A program made the position numbers and the translations under genes. The notes under the pieces were generated by a model. The model was given only the letters and a program-made list of their open reading frames with translations. It made no database searches and was not told the origin of the DNA. From Betaproteobacteria bacterium HGW-Betaproteobacteria-9 (GTDB lineage: Bacteria > Pseudomonadota > Gammaproteobacteria > Burkholderiales > Burkholderiaceae_C): DNA of 64,000 nucleotides. Shown in pieces: positions 1 to 9,885 of the stretch (positions are counted from its first letter, which is position 1; every line of letters begins with the position of its first letter). The stretch is from positions 39,113 to 103,112 of the forward strand of contig PHCC01000007.1 of the NCBI GenBank assembly GCA_002842215.1, written 5' to 3'.

Positions 1-183
1 GCTTCCTGGCCGCGCGCTGGCCGCCGCGGTAAAAGAGTTCGTAGCGGCGATCGACCTGGTGGTCGGCAAAGTGCGACACGCCGCGCCGGTCGACAAAACC
101 CCAGATCTCGGCCCAGGCGGGCGCAGACAGCGAGAGCACCAGCGCGACGGCGGTGCCCTGCAGCCAGCGGCGCGCCGTGTGCT

Positions 184-187
<4 letters not shown>
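1..187 (-). CDS. Lytic transglycosylase, N-terminal part (runs off window)
   Basis: Only the first 62 codons are present. The GTG start at 187 overlaps the parE stop codon by 4 nt, so the two genes are probably co-transcribed. Residues 1-27 form a signal peptide (basic start, hydrophobic core, ending SAPAWA). After it comes a short segment (EIWGFVDRRGVSHFADHQVD) like the DUF4124-type N-terminus found in front of SLT domains in Burkholderiales transglycosylases. The catalytic domain lies outside the window, so the assignment rests on this N-terminus and on family knowledge. It would act on periplasmic peptidoglycan. Confidence 0.55.
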
Positions 188-2154
<1,967 letters not shown>

Positions 2155-2162
2155 GGCTGCGG

Positions 2163-2168
2163 ATTGTA
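2163..2168 (-). promoter_or_regulatory. TACAAT box, candidate -10 of parE
   Basis: TACAAT on the minus strand ends 8 nt before the parE ATG. Transcription from it would start at or next to the start codon. No good -35 hexamer is visible 16-18 nt upstream. It is one of several identical arrangements in this window. Confidence 0.45.
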
Positions 2169-2308
2169 AGCATCCCGCGCCAAACCACTGGATGCAAATA
2201 CAGAAGAAACACCCGGCATCTCCAGCGATTCGCGCTGCGCATCAATGGCTGCCACCGATTTCATGGCCCCACGCACCGGGGCGACACACGGCGAATGCCC
2301 GGATTCGC

Positions 2309-2314
2309 TACAGT
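2309..2314 (+). promoter_or_regulatory. TACAGT box, candidate -10 of the MFS gene
   Basis: TACAGT lies 6 nt before the ATG at 2321, the same geometry as the TACAAT/CACAAT boxes at other genes in this window. It implies a leaderless or nearly leaderless transcript. The -35 region is not recognisable. Confidence 0.4.
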
Positions 2315-2320
2315 CACGGG

Positions 2321-3562
2321 ATGACTTCGCCATCGGCCACAGCGCCTGCCCCCCGTCTCTCCGCGCTCCAGGTGCTGGCCTGCGGCGCCGCCATCGTCAC
2401 CCTGTCCATGGGTGTGCGCCACGGCTTCGGCCTCTGGCTGCTGCCCATCACCCAGGATCAAGGCTGGACGCGCGAGAATTTCGCCTTTGCGCTGGCCATC
2501 CAGAACCTGTCCTGGGGCCTGTTCGGCATCTTTGCCGGCATGGCGGCCGACCGCTACGGCGCTTTCCGCGTGCTGCTGGTGGGCGCGGTGCTTTACGCGC
2601 TGGGTCTGGCCGGCATGGCGCTCTCGCCCACGCCACTCACGTTTGCGCTGACCGCGGGCGTGCTGATCGGTGCGGCCCAGGCCGGCACCACCTACGCCGT
2701 GATCTACGGCGTGATCGGGCGGCAAATACCGGCCGAGAAACGCTCCTGGGCCATGGGCGTGGCTGCAGCGGCCGGCTCGTTCGGCCAGTTCCTGATGGTG
2801 CCGATCGAAGGCTGGCTCATCAGCTCTTTCGGCTGGCAGGAAGCGCTGCTGTTCCTGTGCGCTGCGGTGCTGCTGATCATGCCGCTGTCGCTGTTTCTGC
2901 GTGAACCGGGTTTTGTGGGGGGCATAGCGCCCAAACGCGAACAGACCATCGTGCAGGCGCTGCGAGAGGCCTTCAAATACCGCAGCTTCCAGCTGTTGAT
3001 GGCGGGCTATTTCGTGTGTGGCTTCCAGGTGGTGTTCATCGGCGTGCACATGCCGAGTTACCTCAAGGACAACGGTCTTTCGCCCCAGGTGGCGAGCTAT
3101 GCGCTGGCGCTGATCGGCCTGTTCAACGTGATCGGCACCTACGCCGCCGGCGCGCTGGGCCAGCGTTTCCCCAAGCGCTACATCCTGTCGTTCATCTACA
3201 TTGCGCGCGCCGTGGCCATCAGCATCTTCCTGATCGTGCCGCTCTCGCCCGCCAGCGTGTACGTGTTCGCGTCCGTCATGGGCGTGCTGTGGCTGTCCAC
3301 CGTGCCGCCCACCAACGCGGTGGTGGCGCAGATTTTTGGCGTGGCGCACTTGTCCATGCTGGGTGGCTTCGTGTTCTTCAGCCACCAGATCGGCAGTTTC
3401 ATGGGTGTTTGGCTGGGCGGCGTGCTGTACGACCAGACCGGCAGCTACGACATCGTCTGGTACATCTCGATCGCGCTGGGCGTGTTCGCCGCGCTGATCA
3501 ACCTGCCGGTGCGCGAATCGCCCATCACCCGAGGTCCGCAACGCATGGGAGCCGCGGCGTGA
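2321..3562 (+). CDS. MFS transporter
   Basis: A 413-aa inner-membrane permease of the major facilitator superfamily with about 12 hydrophobic segments in two halves. The loop between TM2 and TM3 (GMAADRYGAFRVLLVG) carries the MFS G-x3-D-R-x-G-x-R signature. The ATG at 2321 is chosen because residues before it in the open frame are not transporter-like and a TACAGT box lies just upstream. The stop overlaps the start of a 42-aa membrane protein by 4 nt, followed by a methyltransferase, so the three form an operon. The sequence resembles YbfB/oxalate-formate-antiporter-like families, but no substrate can be named. Confidence 0.85.
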   Translation: MTSPSATAPAPRLSALQVLACGAAIVTLSMGVRHGFGLWLLPITQDQGWTRENFAFALAIQNLSWGLFGIFAGMAADRYGAFRVLLVGAVLYALGLAGMALSPTPLTFALTAGVLIGAAQAGTTYAVIYGVIGRQIPAEKRSWAMGVAAAAGSFGQFLMVPIEGWLISSFGWQEALLFLCAAVLLIMPLSLFLREPGFVGGIAPKREQTIVQALREAFKYRSFQLLMAGYFVCGFQVVFIGVHMPSYLKDNGLSPQVASYALALIGLFNVIGTYAAGALGQRFPKRYILSFIYIARAVAISIFLIVPLSPASVYVFASVMGVLWLSTVPPTNAVVAQIFGVAHLSMLGGFVFFSHQIGSFMGVWLGGVLYDQTGSYDIVWYISIALGVFAALINLPVRESPITRGPQRMGAAA

Positions 3563-3687
3563 AGCCCCTGGTGGTCAAGGCGCTGGTCTGGGGCAGCGTC
3601 GCGCTGGCCCTGTTGGGCACGCTGGCGCTCTACAACCGGCCCGACTTCCTCGTGAATCTCGCCGACCAACTCTGGAGCTGTTTCTAG
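3559..3687 (+). CDS. Small single-pass membrane protein, 42 aa
   Basis: GTG-started frame (GTGA overlap with the MFS stop) encoding 42 aa. It has one hydrophobic stretch (residues about 7-25) and a short polar tail ending LADQLWSCF. The next gene starts at the base after its stop codon, so it is translationally locked between the MFS transporter and the methyltransferase. That tight packing is the main reason to accept it. No homologue is recognised; a role as a transporter accessory peptide is only a guess. Confidence 0.6.
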   Translation: MKPLVVKALVWGSVALALLGTLALYNRPDFLVNLADQLWSCF

Positions 3688-4242
3688 ATGCACGGCACGG
3701 AAGCCCCTTCGGCCTGGGTACAACGCTGGTCGCACCTGGTCCCTGCGAACGGCTCGGTACTGGATGTGGCCTGCGGTCATGGCCGCCACCTGCGCTGGTT
3801 CGCACAGCGCGGCCATCCGGTCACGGGTGTGGACCGCTCGCCAGAAGCCCTCACCGCGGTGGCGGATCTGGGTCGGGCTGTTGAAGCCGACATCGAAAAC
3901 GGCCCCTGGCCGTTTGCTGGCGAGACATTTGACGCCGTGGTGATCACGAACTACCTCTGGCGCCCGCTGCTGCCGCAGATCGTGGCCAGCGTGGCGCCCG
4001 GTGGCGTGCTGATCTACGAGACCTTCGCCGCCGGCAATGAAACCGTGGGCAAACCGTCACGGCCCGACTTCCTGCTGCAACCCGGCGAGTTGCTGCAGGT
4101 CGCTGCCGGCTTGCACGTGGTGGCGTTTGAAGACGGCTTCACCGACCGGCCCGAGCGCTTTGTGCAACGCATCGCGGCGGTGCGAAAACCCCCGGATACT
4201 TCCGCCCTGCCCGCGCGGTATCCGCTGGATGCCACTGGGTAG
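3688..4242 (+). CDS. Class I SAM-dependent methyltransferase
   Basis: The 184-aa protein has a Rossmann SAM-binding motif I near residue 25 (VLDVACGHGRHLRWFAQRG), an acidic residue at the end of strand 2 (VTGVDRS) and a motif IV-like stretch (FDAVVITNYLWRPLL). The fold is clear; the methyl acceptor is unknown. It begins at the base after the 42-aa gene. Its stop codon (TAG) is also the first half of the TAGAAT box that probably serves dapA. Confidence 0.8.
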   Translation: MHGTEAPSAWVQRWSHLVPANGSVLDVACGHGRHLRWFAQRGHPVTGVDRSPEALTAVADLGRAVEADIENGPWPFAGETFDAVVITNYLWRPLLPQIVASVAPGGVLIYETFAAGNETVGKPSRPDFLLQPGELLQVAAGLHVVAFEDGFTDRPERFVQRIAAVRKPPDTSALPARYPLDATG

Positions 4243-4245
4243 AAT
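4240..4245 (+). promoter_or_regulatory. TAGAAT box, candidate -10 of dapA
   Basis: TAGAAT overlaps the methyltransferase stop codon and lies about 80 nt before the dapA ATG. The leader includes a short hairpin-prone stretch (CCCCCGGGAGGG). The -35 region is weak. Confidence 0.4.
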
Positions 4246-4326
4246 GTCAGATTCGCGCGTCCGCTGACGACAGCCTCCCCCGGGAGGGCTCGCACGGCCG
4301 GCGCCCACCTCTTGAGCAACCAGCTT

Positions 4327-5214
4327 ATGAAACCCATTACCGGCAGCATCGTGGCCTTGGTCACGCCCATGAACACCGACGGCAGCGTGGACTACCCCGC
4401 CCTGCGCAAACTGATCGACTGGCACATTGCCGAAGGCACCGATTGCATTGGCGTGGTCGGTACCACGGGCGAGTCGCCCACGGTCACGGTCGAAGAGCAC
4501 TGCGAAATCATCCGCGTCTCGGTGGAGCAGGCGGCCAAACGCGTGCCCATCATGGCGGGCTGCGGCGCCAACTCCACCGCCGAAGCCATCGAGCTGGCCA
4601 AGTTCGCACGCAGCGTCGGCGCCGACTGCCAGCTGCAGGTCGTGCCCTACTACAACAAGCCCACGCAAGAGGGCCAGTACCAGCACTTCAAGGCCATCGC
4701 CGAAGCCACCGGTGATCTGCCCATCGTGCTGTACAACGTGCCCGGCCGCAGTGTGGCCGACATGTCGGTCGAAACCGCCCTGCGCCTGGCGCAAGTGAAG
4801 GGCATCGTCGGCATCAAGGAAGCCACGGGCAACATTGAGCGCGCGCAATGGCTGATCCGCGAAGCACCCGAAGGTTTCGCGATCTACTCCGGTGACGATC
4901 CGACCGCCGTGGCGCTGATGCTGTGCGGCGGCCAGGGCAACATCAGCGTCACGGCCAATATCGCGCCACGCCTGATGCACGAGCTCTGCGTGGCCGCCAT
5001 CGCGGGCGACACCCGCAAGGCCATGGACATCCAGTTGCGCCTGATGCCGGTGCACAAGAACCTGTTCGTCGAAGCCAACCCGATCCCGCTCAAGTGGGCC
5101 ATGGCCCGCATGGGTCTGTGTTCGGAGACCATGCGCCTGCCGCTCACGCCCATGTCCCGCGCCCTGGAACCCCTGGTCGAAGGGGCGCTCAAAGACAGTG
5201 GCCTGATCGATTGA
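4327..5214 (+). CDS. dapA: 4-hydroxy-tetrahydrodipicolinate synthase
   Basis: Condenses pyruvate with aspartate semialdehyde, the first committed step of the diaminopimelate/lysine pathway in the cytoplasm. The 295-aa TIM-barrel has the GTTGESPT motif (residues about 43-50), the catalytic Tyr in LYNVPGRS and the Schiff-base Lys in [11 protein letters not shown]. The ATG at 4327 gives the family's usual [15 protein letters not shown] start; an in-frame TTG 15 nt upstream is less likely. bamC follows 46 nt downstream, the dapA-bamC order usual in Burkholderiales and enterics. Confidence 0.96.
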   Translation: MKPITGSIVALVTPMNTDGSVDYPALRKLIDWHIAEGTDCIGVVGTTGESPTVTVEEHCEIIRVSVEQAAKRVPIMAGCGANSTAEAIELAKFARSVGADCQLQVVPYYNKPTQEGQYQHFKAIAEATGDLPIVLYNVPGRSVADMSVETALRLAQVKGIVGIKEATGNIERAQWLIREAPEGFAIYSGDDPTAVALMLCGGQGNISVTANIAPRLMHELCVAAIAGDTRKAMDIQLRLMPVHKNLFVEANPIPLKWAMARMGLCSETMRLPLTPMSRALEPLVEGALKDSGLID

Positions 5215-5260
5215 ACCTGGTCGCCCGACTTCCCCCTTTTTCCCGAACCCGAGTCTGCTC

Positions 5261-6400
5261 ATGCAAGTCACTTCAAACTGCCCGACGTCCCTCACGGCAA
5301 ACCAACGCGCTTCGCGACCTCTGGGGCGCATGGGAGTGATCGCCGTGGCCGCCATGCTGGCGAGCGGCTGCACCATGCTGCAGGAAGACAAGATCGACTA
5401 CAAGAGCGCCCAGCGCGGCAGCACGCTGGACGTGCCACCCGATCTGACGCAGCTCAGCCGCGACTCGCGCTACAACGTGCCGGGCACGGCGGTCACCGCC
5501 AGTGGCCAGCAGGCGGCCCAGGCGGCGGTCACGCCCGGCATCACGGCGGTGTCTTCGGTTGGCGATGTGCGCATCGAACGTGCGGGCAACCAGCGCTGGC
5601 TGGTGGTGAACCGTCCGGCCGAACAGCTGTGGACGCCGGTCGGCGACTTCTGGAAAGAAAACGGCTTCCTGCTGGAACTGGACCAGGAAAAACTGGGCAT
5701 CATGGAAACCGACTGGGCCGAAAACCGCGCCAAGATTCCACAGGACTTCATCCGTTCGACCATCGGCAAGGTTTTTGACAACCTCTACTCCACCGGCGAA
5801 CGCGACAAGTTCCGCACCCGCCTCGAACGCAACGCCGCGGGCGGCACCGAAATCTTCATCAGCCACCGCGGCATGGGCGAGGTCTACACCAGCAGCCAGA
5901 AAGACCAGACCATATGGCAGCCCCGGCCTTCCGATCCGGAGCTGGAGACCGAGTTTCTGCGCCGCCTGATGGTCAAGCTCGGCGTGAGCGAGGCGCAAGC
6001 CCAGGCCGTTGCGGCCGCAACGCCCGCGCAGGCCGCCGCCAAGGTGACCATGCTCGGCCAGCAGCCCGTGGTCCAGCTCGATGACGACTTTGACCGCGCC
6101 TGGCGCCGCGTCGGCCTGACGCTGGACCGCACCGGCTTCACGGTCGAAGACCGCGATCGCACCCAGGGTGTCTACTTCGTGCGCTACGTGCCCACAACCG
6201 CTGCCGACGCCCAGAAACCCGGCTTCTTCGGCCGCCTCTTCTCCAGCTCAGCCCCTCAGGTCAGGCCAGCCAAATACCGGGTGAAGGTCCAGAGCAATGG
6301 CAACAGCAGCACGGTCTCGGTGCTCAATGAACAGGGCCAGCCGGAAACATCGGCCACCGCTCAACGGATCGTTCAATTGCTCGCCGACGACCTCAAATAA
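5261..6400 (+). CDS. bamC: Outer membrane assembly factor BamC (lipoprotein)
   Basis: The 379-aa protein is a BAM complex lipoprotein, which helps insert beta-barrel proteins in the outer membrane. A lipobox (LASGC) near residue 35 follows a hydrophobic segment, preceded by an unusually long polar N-terminus. The mature start (KIDYKSAQRGSTLDVPPDLTQL in part) matches the unstructured BamC N-terminal region that contacts BamD. Two helix-grip domains follow, separated near residues 245-265 by an Ala/Gln-rich linker. It lies directly after dapA and ends 31 nt before a strong terminator. Confidence 0.9.
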   Translation: MQVTSNCPTSLTANQRASRPLGRMGVIAVAAMLASGCTMLQEDKIDYKSAQRGSTLDVPPDLTQLSRDSRYNVPGTAVTASGQQAAQAAVTPGITAVSSVGDVRIERAGNQRWLVVNRPAEQLWTPVGDFWKENGFLLELDQEKLGIMETDWAENRAKIPQDFIRSTIGKVFDNLYSTGERDKFRTRLERNAAGGTEIFISHRGMGEVYTSSQKDQTIWQPRPSDPELETEFLRRLMVKLGVSEAQAQAVAAATPAQAAAKVTMLGQQPVVQLDDDFDRAWRRVGLTLDRTGFTVEDRDRTQGVYFVRYVPTTAADAQKPGFFGRLFSSSAPQVRPAKYRVKVQSNGNSSTVSVLNEQGQPETSATAQRIVQLLADDLK

Positions 6401-6431
6401 GCGTCGCCTGGTGCCGGCCCGGATTGGGTCA

Positions 6432-6469
6432 CCAACGAAAAAGCCGCCCGAGGGCGGCTTTTTCGTTGG
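6432..6469. terminator. Bidirectional intrinsic terminator (bamC / lipoprotein)
   Basis: Perfect inverted repeat with 17-bp arms around a CGAG loop. The arms contain A5 and T5 tracts flanking a GC-rich core, so it can terminate transcription from both sides. It separates the converging bamC and Ala-rich lipoprotein genes. Confidence 0.9.
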
Positions 6470-6499
6470 CTGGGCTGGAGGCCCGACAAACCGATCAGA

Positions 6500-6829
6500 T
6501 TACTGAGCAGGCTTGGCTGCGGCCTTGGCGGCATCAGCAGCGGCAGCGGCGGCGTCTTTGGTGGCGTCGGCGGCAGCAGCAGCGGCGTCCTTGGTGGCGT
6601 CGGCGGCAGCAGCAGCGGCGTCCTTGGTGGCGTCTGCAGCCGCAGCTGCTGCGTCGGTGGTGGCAGCTGCTGCGTCCTTGGCTGCGTCTGCGGTGGCGGC
6701 AGCCGCGTCCTTGGCGGCGTCCATCACCGCGGCAGGCTCAGGGATGGTGACGGCGGCTTCTTCTTTCTTGCCGCAAGCGGTCAGGGTCAAAGCAGCAAGC
6801 AGGCTGGCGAGAAGGATAGATGTTTTCAT
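6500..6829 (-). CDS. Alanine-rich repeat lipoprotein
   Basis: A 109-aa protein with a lipoprotein signal peptide (MKTSILLASLLAALTLTACG; lipid-acceptor Cys at residue 19), then KKEE and an Ala-rich repeat region. The repeat unit is 11 aa (ADATKDAAAAA); three copies are near-identical and earlier ones degenerate (AKDAAAATADA). In DNA this is a 33-bp tandem repeat. An 11-residue period suggests a long amphipathic helix or coiled coil, like small Ala-rich lipoproteins of the envelope. The ATG at 6829 is preceded by AGGAA; an upstream ATG at 6859 would spoil the signal peptide. The specific function is unknown. Confidence 0.8.
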   Translation of the reverse strand: MKTSILLASLLAALTLTACGKKEEAAVTIPEPAAVMDAAKDAAAATADAAKDAAAATTDAAAAAADATKDAAAAAADATKDAAAAAADATKDAAAAAADAAKAAAKPAQ

Positions 6830-6884
6830 GGTGGTATTCCTGTGGATGAAGATGAACAAACTTCGAATAGTTATGAATCAACCC

Positions 6885-6917
6885 AAAAAAAAACCCGAAT
6901 ACAGGATTCGAGTTCGG
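6885..6917 (-). terminator. Weak terminator-like hairpin with T9 tract
   Basis: On the minus strand a 5-bp stem (CGAAT/ATTCG, loop CCTGT) is followed by nine Ts. It lies about 150 nt beyond the stop of the gene at 7065-7586 and about 55 nt before the lipoprotein ATG, in an AT-rich stretch (6840-7060) that is otherwise empty. The short stem makes it uncertain. Confidence 0.35.
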
Positions 6918-7064
6918 TTGACCCAGTCAGACAACCCTTAAAGACCCGGCTTCCAGACTGGAACAGAATAATAGCCGGAAAAATGCATACGTATTTACCC
7001 TTATCATCTTTTTCTTTTTCTCACACAGATGTGTTGCTTTAGAAGCCACACCCCATACAAAAGC

Positions 7065-7586
7065 TCACAAACCGAGCGTGGTGGCCGGAAACGACGGGCT
7101 GCCCATGTCCCAGCACGTGTCCAGCCTCTCTTTCAAAGCCACGCGCCGTCGGGCATCCAGAGTCGCCACCATCGTGCAGCGCATCACATCGAGCCGCTCC
7201 ATGGTCCAGCCGGGTGACCAGATGGCACTGGGCAACTCGACGCCCACCATGCTGGTGCAGGCGTGGGCCTGCACCAGGTGCGACCACGTGACGCGCCATT
7301 GCACCAGACGGGGATGCAGCTGACGCAAGGGTCCGAAGTCCCGCGCCATGAACTGGATGTGGCGCCCGCGCCCGGCCCAGGCCTGCAGGGCATCGATCAC
7401 CACCCGCTCGCCCAACGGCCAATCGGCAAAATCCGGGTCGCTCAGGATGATGTGCGTCCAGCCCTCCAGGGCAGCGCAGACCATGGCCTGTCGCACCAGA
7501 TCGGCAAAGACCTGCCGGCCTTCCAGCCGCCCCTCCGGCAACGCTTGCTCGGGTGTTCCCGAGCCTGATGCGGACTCTTGACCCAT
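7065..7586 (-). CDS. Conserved hypothetical protein, 173 aa
   Basis: Soluble protein of 173 aa without signal peptide or membrane segment. The ATG at 7586 is preceded by a good ribosome site (GGAGGTGG). The middle (ALEGWTHIILSDPDFADWPL, then ERVVIDALQAWAGRGRHIQFMARDF) resembles the PLD-like DUF7931 type of bacterial proteins, but I hold that only loosely. The gene starts 34 nt after roxA on the same strand and is probably co-transcribed with it. No function is assigned. Confidence 0.65.
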   Translation of the reverse strand: MGQESASGSGTPEQALPEGRLEGRQVFADLVRQAMVCAALEGWTHIILSDPDFADWPLGERVVIDALQAWAGRGRHIQFMARDFGPLRQLHPRLVQWRVTWSHLVQAHACTSMVGVELPSAIWSPGWTMERLDVMRCTMVATLDARRRVALKERLDTCWDMGSPSFPATTLGL

Positions 7587-7620
7587 GGCCCCACCTCCGT
7601 CAACGCAAAGAACGAACGAA

Positions 7621-8775
7621 TCAATCAGCCGCCACACGGTGCAGCCAGCCGGCTTCAAACCAATCCTGCAGCAACGCCTGCGCATCGGTGCTGGCGCGTG
7701 CGGCCTGGCGGGCATCAAGGCGGCGCTGGTCAGCCAGCGTGCGCATCAGGCGTGCATCCGCACCTCCGGCGCGGAAACTCTCCCCGTTGATGAACACATG
7801 GCGATCGTCGTACATCATGCGCGTGCGCCGGTCCAGCGCCAAGGGGCCGGGCGTCCAGTCTGACTCGGGTTCCTCGAACCAGACACGGGGCTTGGGTTCG
7901 GTCATCACCTCACCCAGCGCACAGGCCAGAGACTCGCGCTCGGCCAGCAGGCGCTGCAGGCCATCGGCCGCAAAAGCCTCCAGCGCGGGCGGCATGGCCG
8001 CGGGCGTGGCGGTGGCGGGCTGCGCCGGGTCGCGGTAGAGCGTGGCATCGTCGAACTCTTCGGCCATGCGCTGCAGCAGCTCCCCCGCCAGACCACCGCG
8101 TTGCGGCACGCGGAAACCGACCGAATAGGTCATACAGTCATCGCCCACGGCCACACCGTCGTGCGCCCAGCGCGGCGGCAGGTACAACATGTCGCCGGGG
8201 TTGAGCAGGTGCTCCTCTTCGGGCTCGAAGTTGCTAAGGATTTTCAGCGGCACGTTCGGCTCCAGCGACAGGTCTTTCTGGCGACCGATGCGCCAATGGC
8301 GCTGGCCGCTGGCCTGCAGCAGGAACACGTCGTAGCTGTCAAAGTGCGGCCCGACACCGCCGCCATCGCTGGCCCAGGAGATCATCAGATCGTCCAGGCG
8401 GGCGTCGGGCACGAACCGGAAGCGCTGAAGCATCTCGTGGGCCACGTCCAGATGCAGGTCCACGCCCTGCACCAGCAGGGTCCAGCGTTTCTGCTTCAGC
8501 GGCGGAAAAGCGGTGCGGGCGAAAGGGCCGTGCTTGAGCTGCCAGCCAGCCGGCTTGCTCACGATCATGCGCGATTCAACCGCTTCTTCGGCGGCCATGG
8601 CAAACAGCGACTGACGGTTCAGGAACGGCTTGAAATCCGGAAACGCGTTGCGGATCAAAAAAGGCTTTTTCTGCCAATAGCGGCGCATGAATTGCGCTGG
8701 CGAAAGACCACCGAGCATTTCGCGGGGCATGTCGGGGCTGAAGGTTTTGGGTTTGGATGGGGTGGCTTGGGTCAT
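7621..8775 (-). CDS. roxA: Ribosomal protein L16 arginine hydroxylase (RoxA/YcfD family)
   Basis: JmjC/cupin 2-oxoglutarate Fe(II) oxygenase of 384 aa, close to E. coli YcfD (373 aa), which hydroxylates an arginine of ribosomal protein L16. The iron ligands are visible: His144 and Asp146 in GPHFDSYD, and His205 in PPRWAHDGV. The N-terminal LSPAQFMRRYWQKKPFLIRN is typical of this family, and a winged-helix C-terminal region follows the cupin. The gene is divergent from slyD with only 14 bp between start codons. YcfD-type activity is inferred from the family. Confidence 0.88.
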   Translation of the reverse strand: MTQATPSKPKTFSPDMPREMLGGLSPAQFMRRYWQKKPFLIRNAFPDFKPFLNRQSLFAMAAEEAVESRMIVSKPAGWQLKHGPFARTAFPPLKQKRWTLLVQGVDLHLDVAHEMLQRFRFVPDARLDDLMISWASDGGGVGPHFDSYDVFLLQASGQRHWRIGRQKDLSLEPNVPLKILSNFEPEEEHLLNPGDMLYLPPRWAHDGVAVGDDCMTYSVGFRVPQRGGLAGELLQRMAEEFDDATLYRDPAQPATATPAAMPPALEAFAADGLQRLLAERESLACALGEVMTEPKPRVWFEEPESDWTPGPLALDRRTRMMYDDRHVFINGESFRAGGADARLMRTLADQRRLDARQAARASTDAQALLQDWFEAGWLHRVAAD

Positions 8776-8776
8776 G

Positions 8777-8788
8777 GGACAATTGTCC
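8777..8788. promoter_or_regulatory. Shared palindromic -10 box between roxA and slyD
   Basis: The 12-bp perfect palindrome GGACAATTGTCC fills almost the whole 14-bp gap between the two divergent start codons. On each strand it presents GACAAT exactly 6 nt before the start codon, matching the spacing of the TACAAT/CACAAT boxes elsewhere in the window. Both genes would be leaderless and could not be transcribed from it simultaneously. Confidence 0.45.
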
Positions 8789-8789
8789 G

Positions 8790-9350
8790 ATGAAAACGAC
8801 GATGAAAATCACCCCTCAGTGCGTGGTCGCGCTGACGTGGACGCTCAAGGACACCCTGGGCGAAGAGCTGGACGTGCTGGAAGAGCCGATCGAGTTCCTG
8901 GTGGGCGGCAACGATCTGCTGGCCGGACTCGAAGAAGCGCTGCAGGGCCATGTGGAAGGCGATACGGTGGAGCTGCAGCTCGAACCCCAGCACGCCTTTG
9001 GCGACTACGACGATCGGCTGCTCTTTCTGGAGCCGCGCCACCTGTTCCCGGACAACCTCGAAGAAGGCATGGGCTTCGAGGGACTGCCCGAGGGCTGCAA
9101 CGCTGCTGCGCCGCGCGACCGCCTGTATTTCGTGAGCGACATTTACCCCGATCATGTGGTGATGGATGGCAACCACCCCCTGGCGGGCATCGCCTTGCGC
9201 ATCCACCTCAAGGTGCACGCCGTGCGCGAAGCGCAGATCAGTGAAATTGGTCGTGGCACGCTGGGCGCGGGCTTTTTCCGCATGCAGGTCGACAACGGCG
9301 ATGCACCGTCCGATCCGGACCAACCTGCGGGCAAACCCACGCTTCACTGA
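8790..9350 (+). CDS. slyD: FKBP-type peptidyl-prolyl isomerase, SlyD-like
   Basis: The 186-aa protein has the SlyD architecture: an FKBP half (ALTWTLKDTLGEELD, then EFLVGGNDLLAGLEEALQG), the inserted chaperone flap (about residues 68-130) and the returning FKBP strand (HPLAGIALRIHLKVHAVREA). SlyD proteins catalyse proline isomerisation and act as chaperones and nickel metallochaperones. This one lacks the His/Cys-rich metal-binding tail of E. coli SlyD, so a nickel role is doubtful. The start may be ATG 8790 or ATG 8802. A terminator follows. Confidence 0.85.
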   Translation: MKTTMKITPQCVVALTWTLKDTLGEELDVLEEPIEFLVGGNDLLAGLEEALQGHVEGDTVELQLEPQHAFGDYDDRLLFLEPRHLFPDNLEEGMGFEGLPEGCNAAAPRDRLYFVSDIYPDHVVMDGNHPLAGIALRIHLKVHAVREAQISEIGRGTLGAGFFRMQVDNGDAPSDPDQPAGKPTLH

Positions 9351-9375
9351 TCCTGCGAAACAGATCGCGTCCAAA

Positions 9376-9407
9376 AACGAGAGGGCTGCACATGCAGCCC
9401 TCTCGTT
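9376..9407. terminator. Bidirectional terminator (slyD / dut)
   Basis: Perfect 15-bp inverted repeat with a 2-nt loop between the converging slyD and dut genes. The T-tract is modest on both strands, but the stem is very stable. Confidence 0.8.
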
Positions 9408-9435
9408 GTTTCTGGTGAAAATTCACCGTGACCTG

Positions 9436-9885
9436 TCAACCCCGGCCCGTTGAACCGTAGCCGCCCGCCCCGCGTTCGCTGGTCATGTCGAAGTCGTCCA
9501 CCACGTTGAAGTGCGCCTGCACCACCGGCACGATCACCATCTGCGCGATGCGCTCCATGGGTTCGATGGTGAAAGCCACGTCGCTGCGGTTCCAGGCGCT
9601 CACCATGAGCTGGCCCTGGTAGTCGCTGTCGATCAGGCCCACCAGGTTGCCGAGAACGATGCCGTGCTTGTGGCCCAGCCCCGAGCGCGGCAGGATCATG
9701 GCCGCATAACCCGGGTCCGCCAGGTGGATGGCCAACCCGGTGGGCACCAGTTGCCAGGCGTTGGGCGCCAGCGTCAGCGGTGCATCGAGGCAGGCCCGCA
9801 GGTCCAGCCCCGCGCTGCCGGACGTGGCGTAAGCGGGGAGCTGGTCCGCCATGCGCGGGTCCAGCACTTTCACGTCGATCTGCAT
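9436..9885 (-). CDS. dut: dUTP diphosphatase
   Basis: Hydrolyses dUTP to dUMP, keeping uracil out of DNA and feeding thymidylate synthesis. The 149-aa length is normal for the trimeric enzyme. All five motifs are present: [30 protein letters not shown] with the catalytic Asp, the [11 protein letters not shown] strand, and the glycine-rich tail [10 protein letters not shown] that closes over the substrate. The ATG at 9885 shares one base with the dctM stop, so dut is the last gene of the dctQ-dctM transcript, an unexpected partnership. A GTG at 9888 is an alternative start. Confidence 0.95.
   Translation of the reverse strand: MQIDVKVLDPRMADQLPAYATSGSAGLDLRACLDAPLTLAPNAWQLVPTGLAIHLADPGYAAMILPRSGLGHKHGIVLGNLVGLIDSDYQGQLMVSAWNRSDVAFTIEPMERIAQMVIVPVVQAHFNVVDDFDMTSERGAGGYGSTGRG

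Noticed and set aside
6885..6920. A tRNA T-arm-like string (TCGAATCC) on the minus strand.
   Set aside because: No D-arm, anticodon arm or acceptor stem can be formed around it; it is part of a short hairpin before a T-tract.
6513..6941. Ala/Ser-rich plus-strand frame over the lipoprotein gene, and the 33-bp repeats as a possible CRISPR array.
   Set aside because: The repeats are contiguous without spacers and in frame with a signal-peptide-bearing lipoprotein on the minus strand; no cas genes are present.
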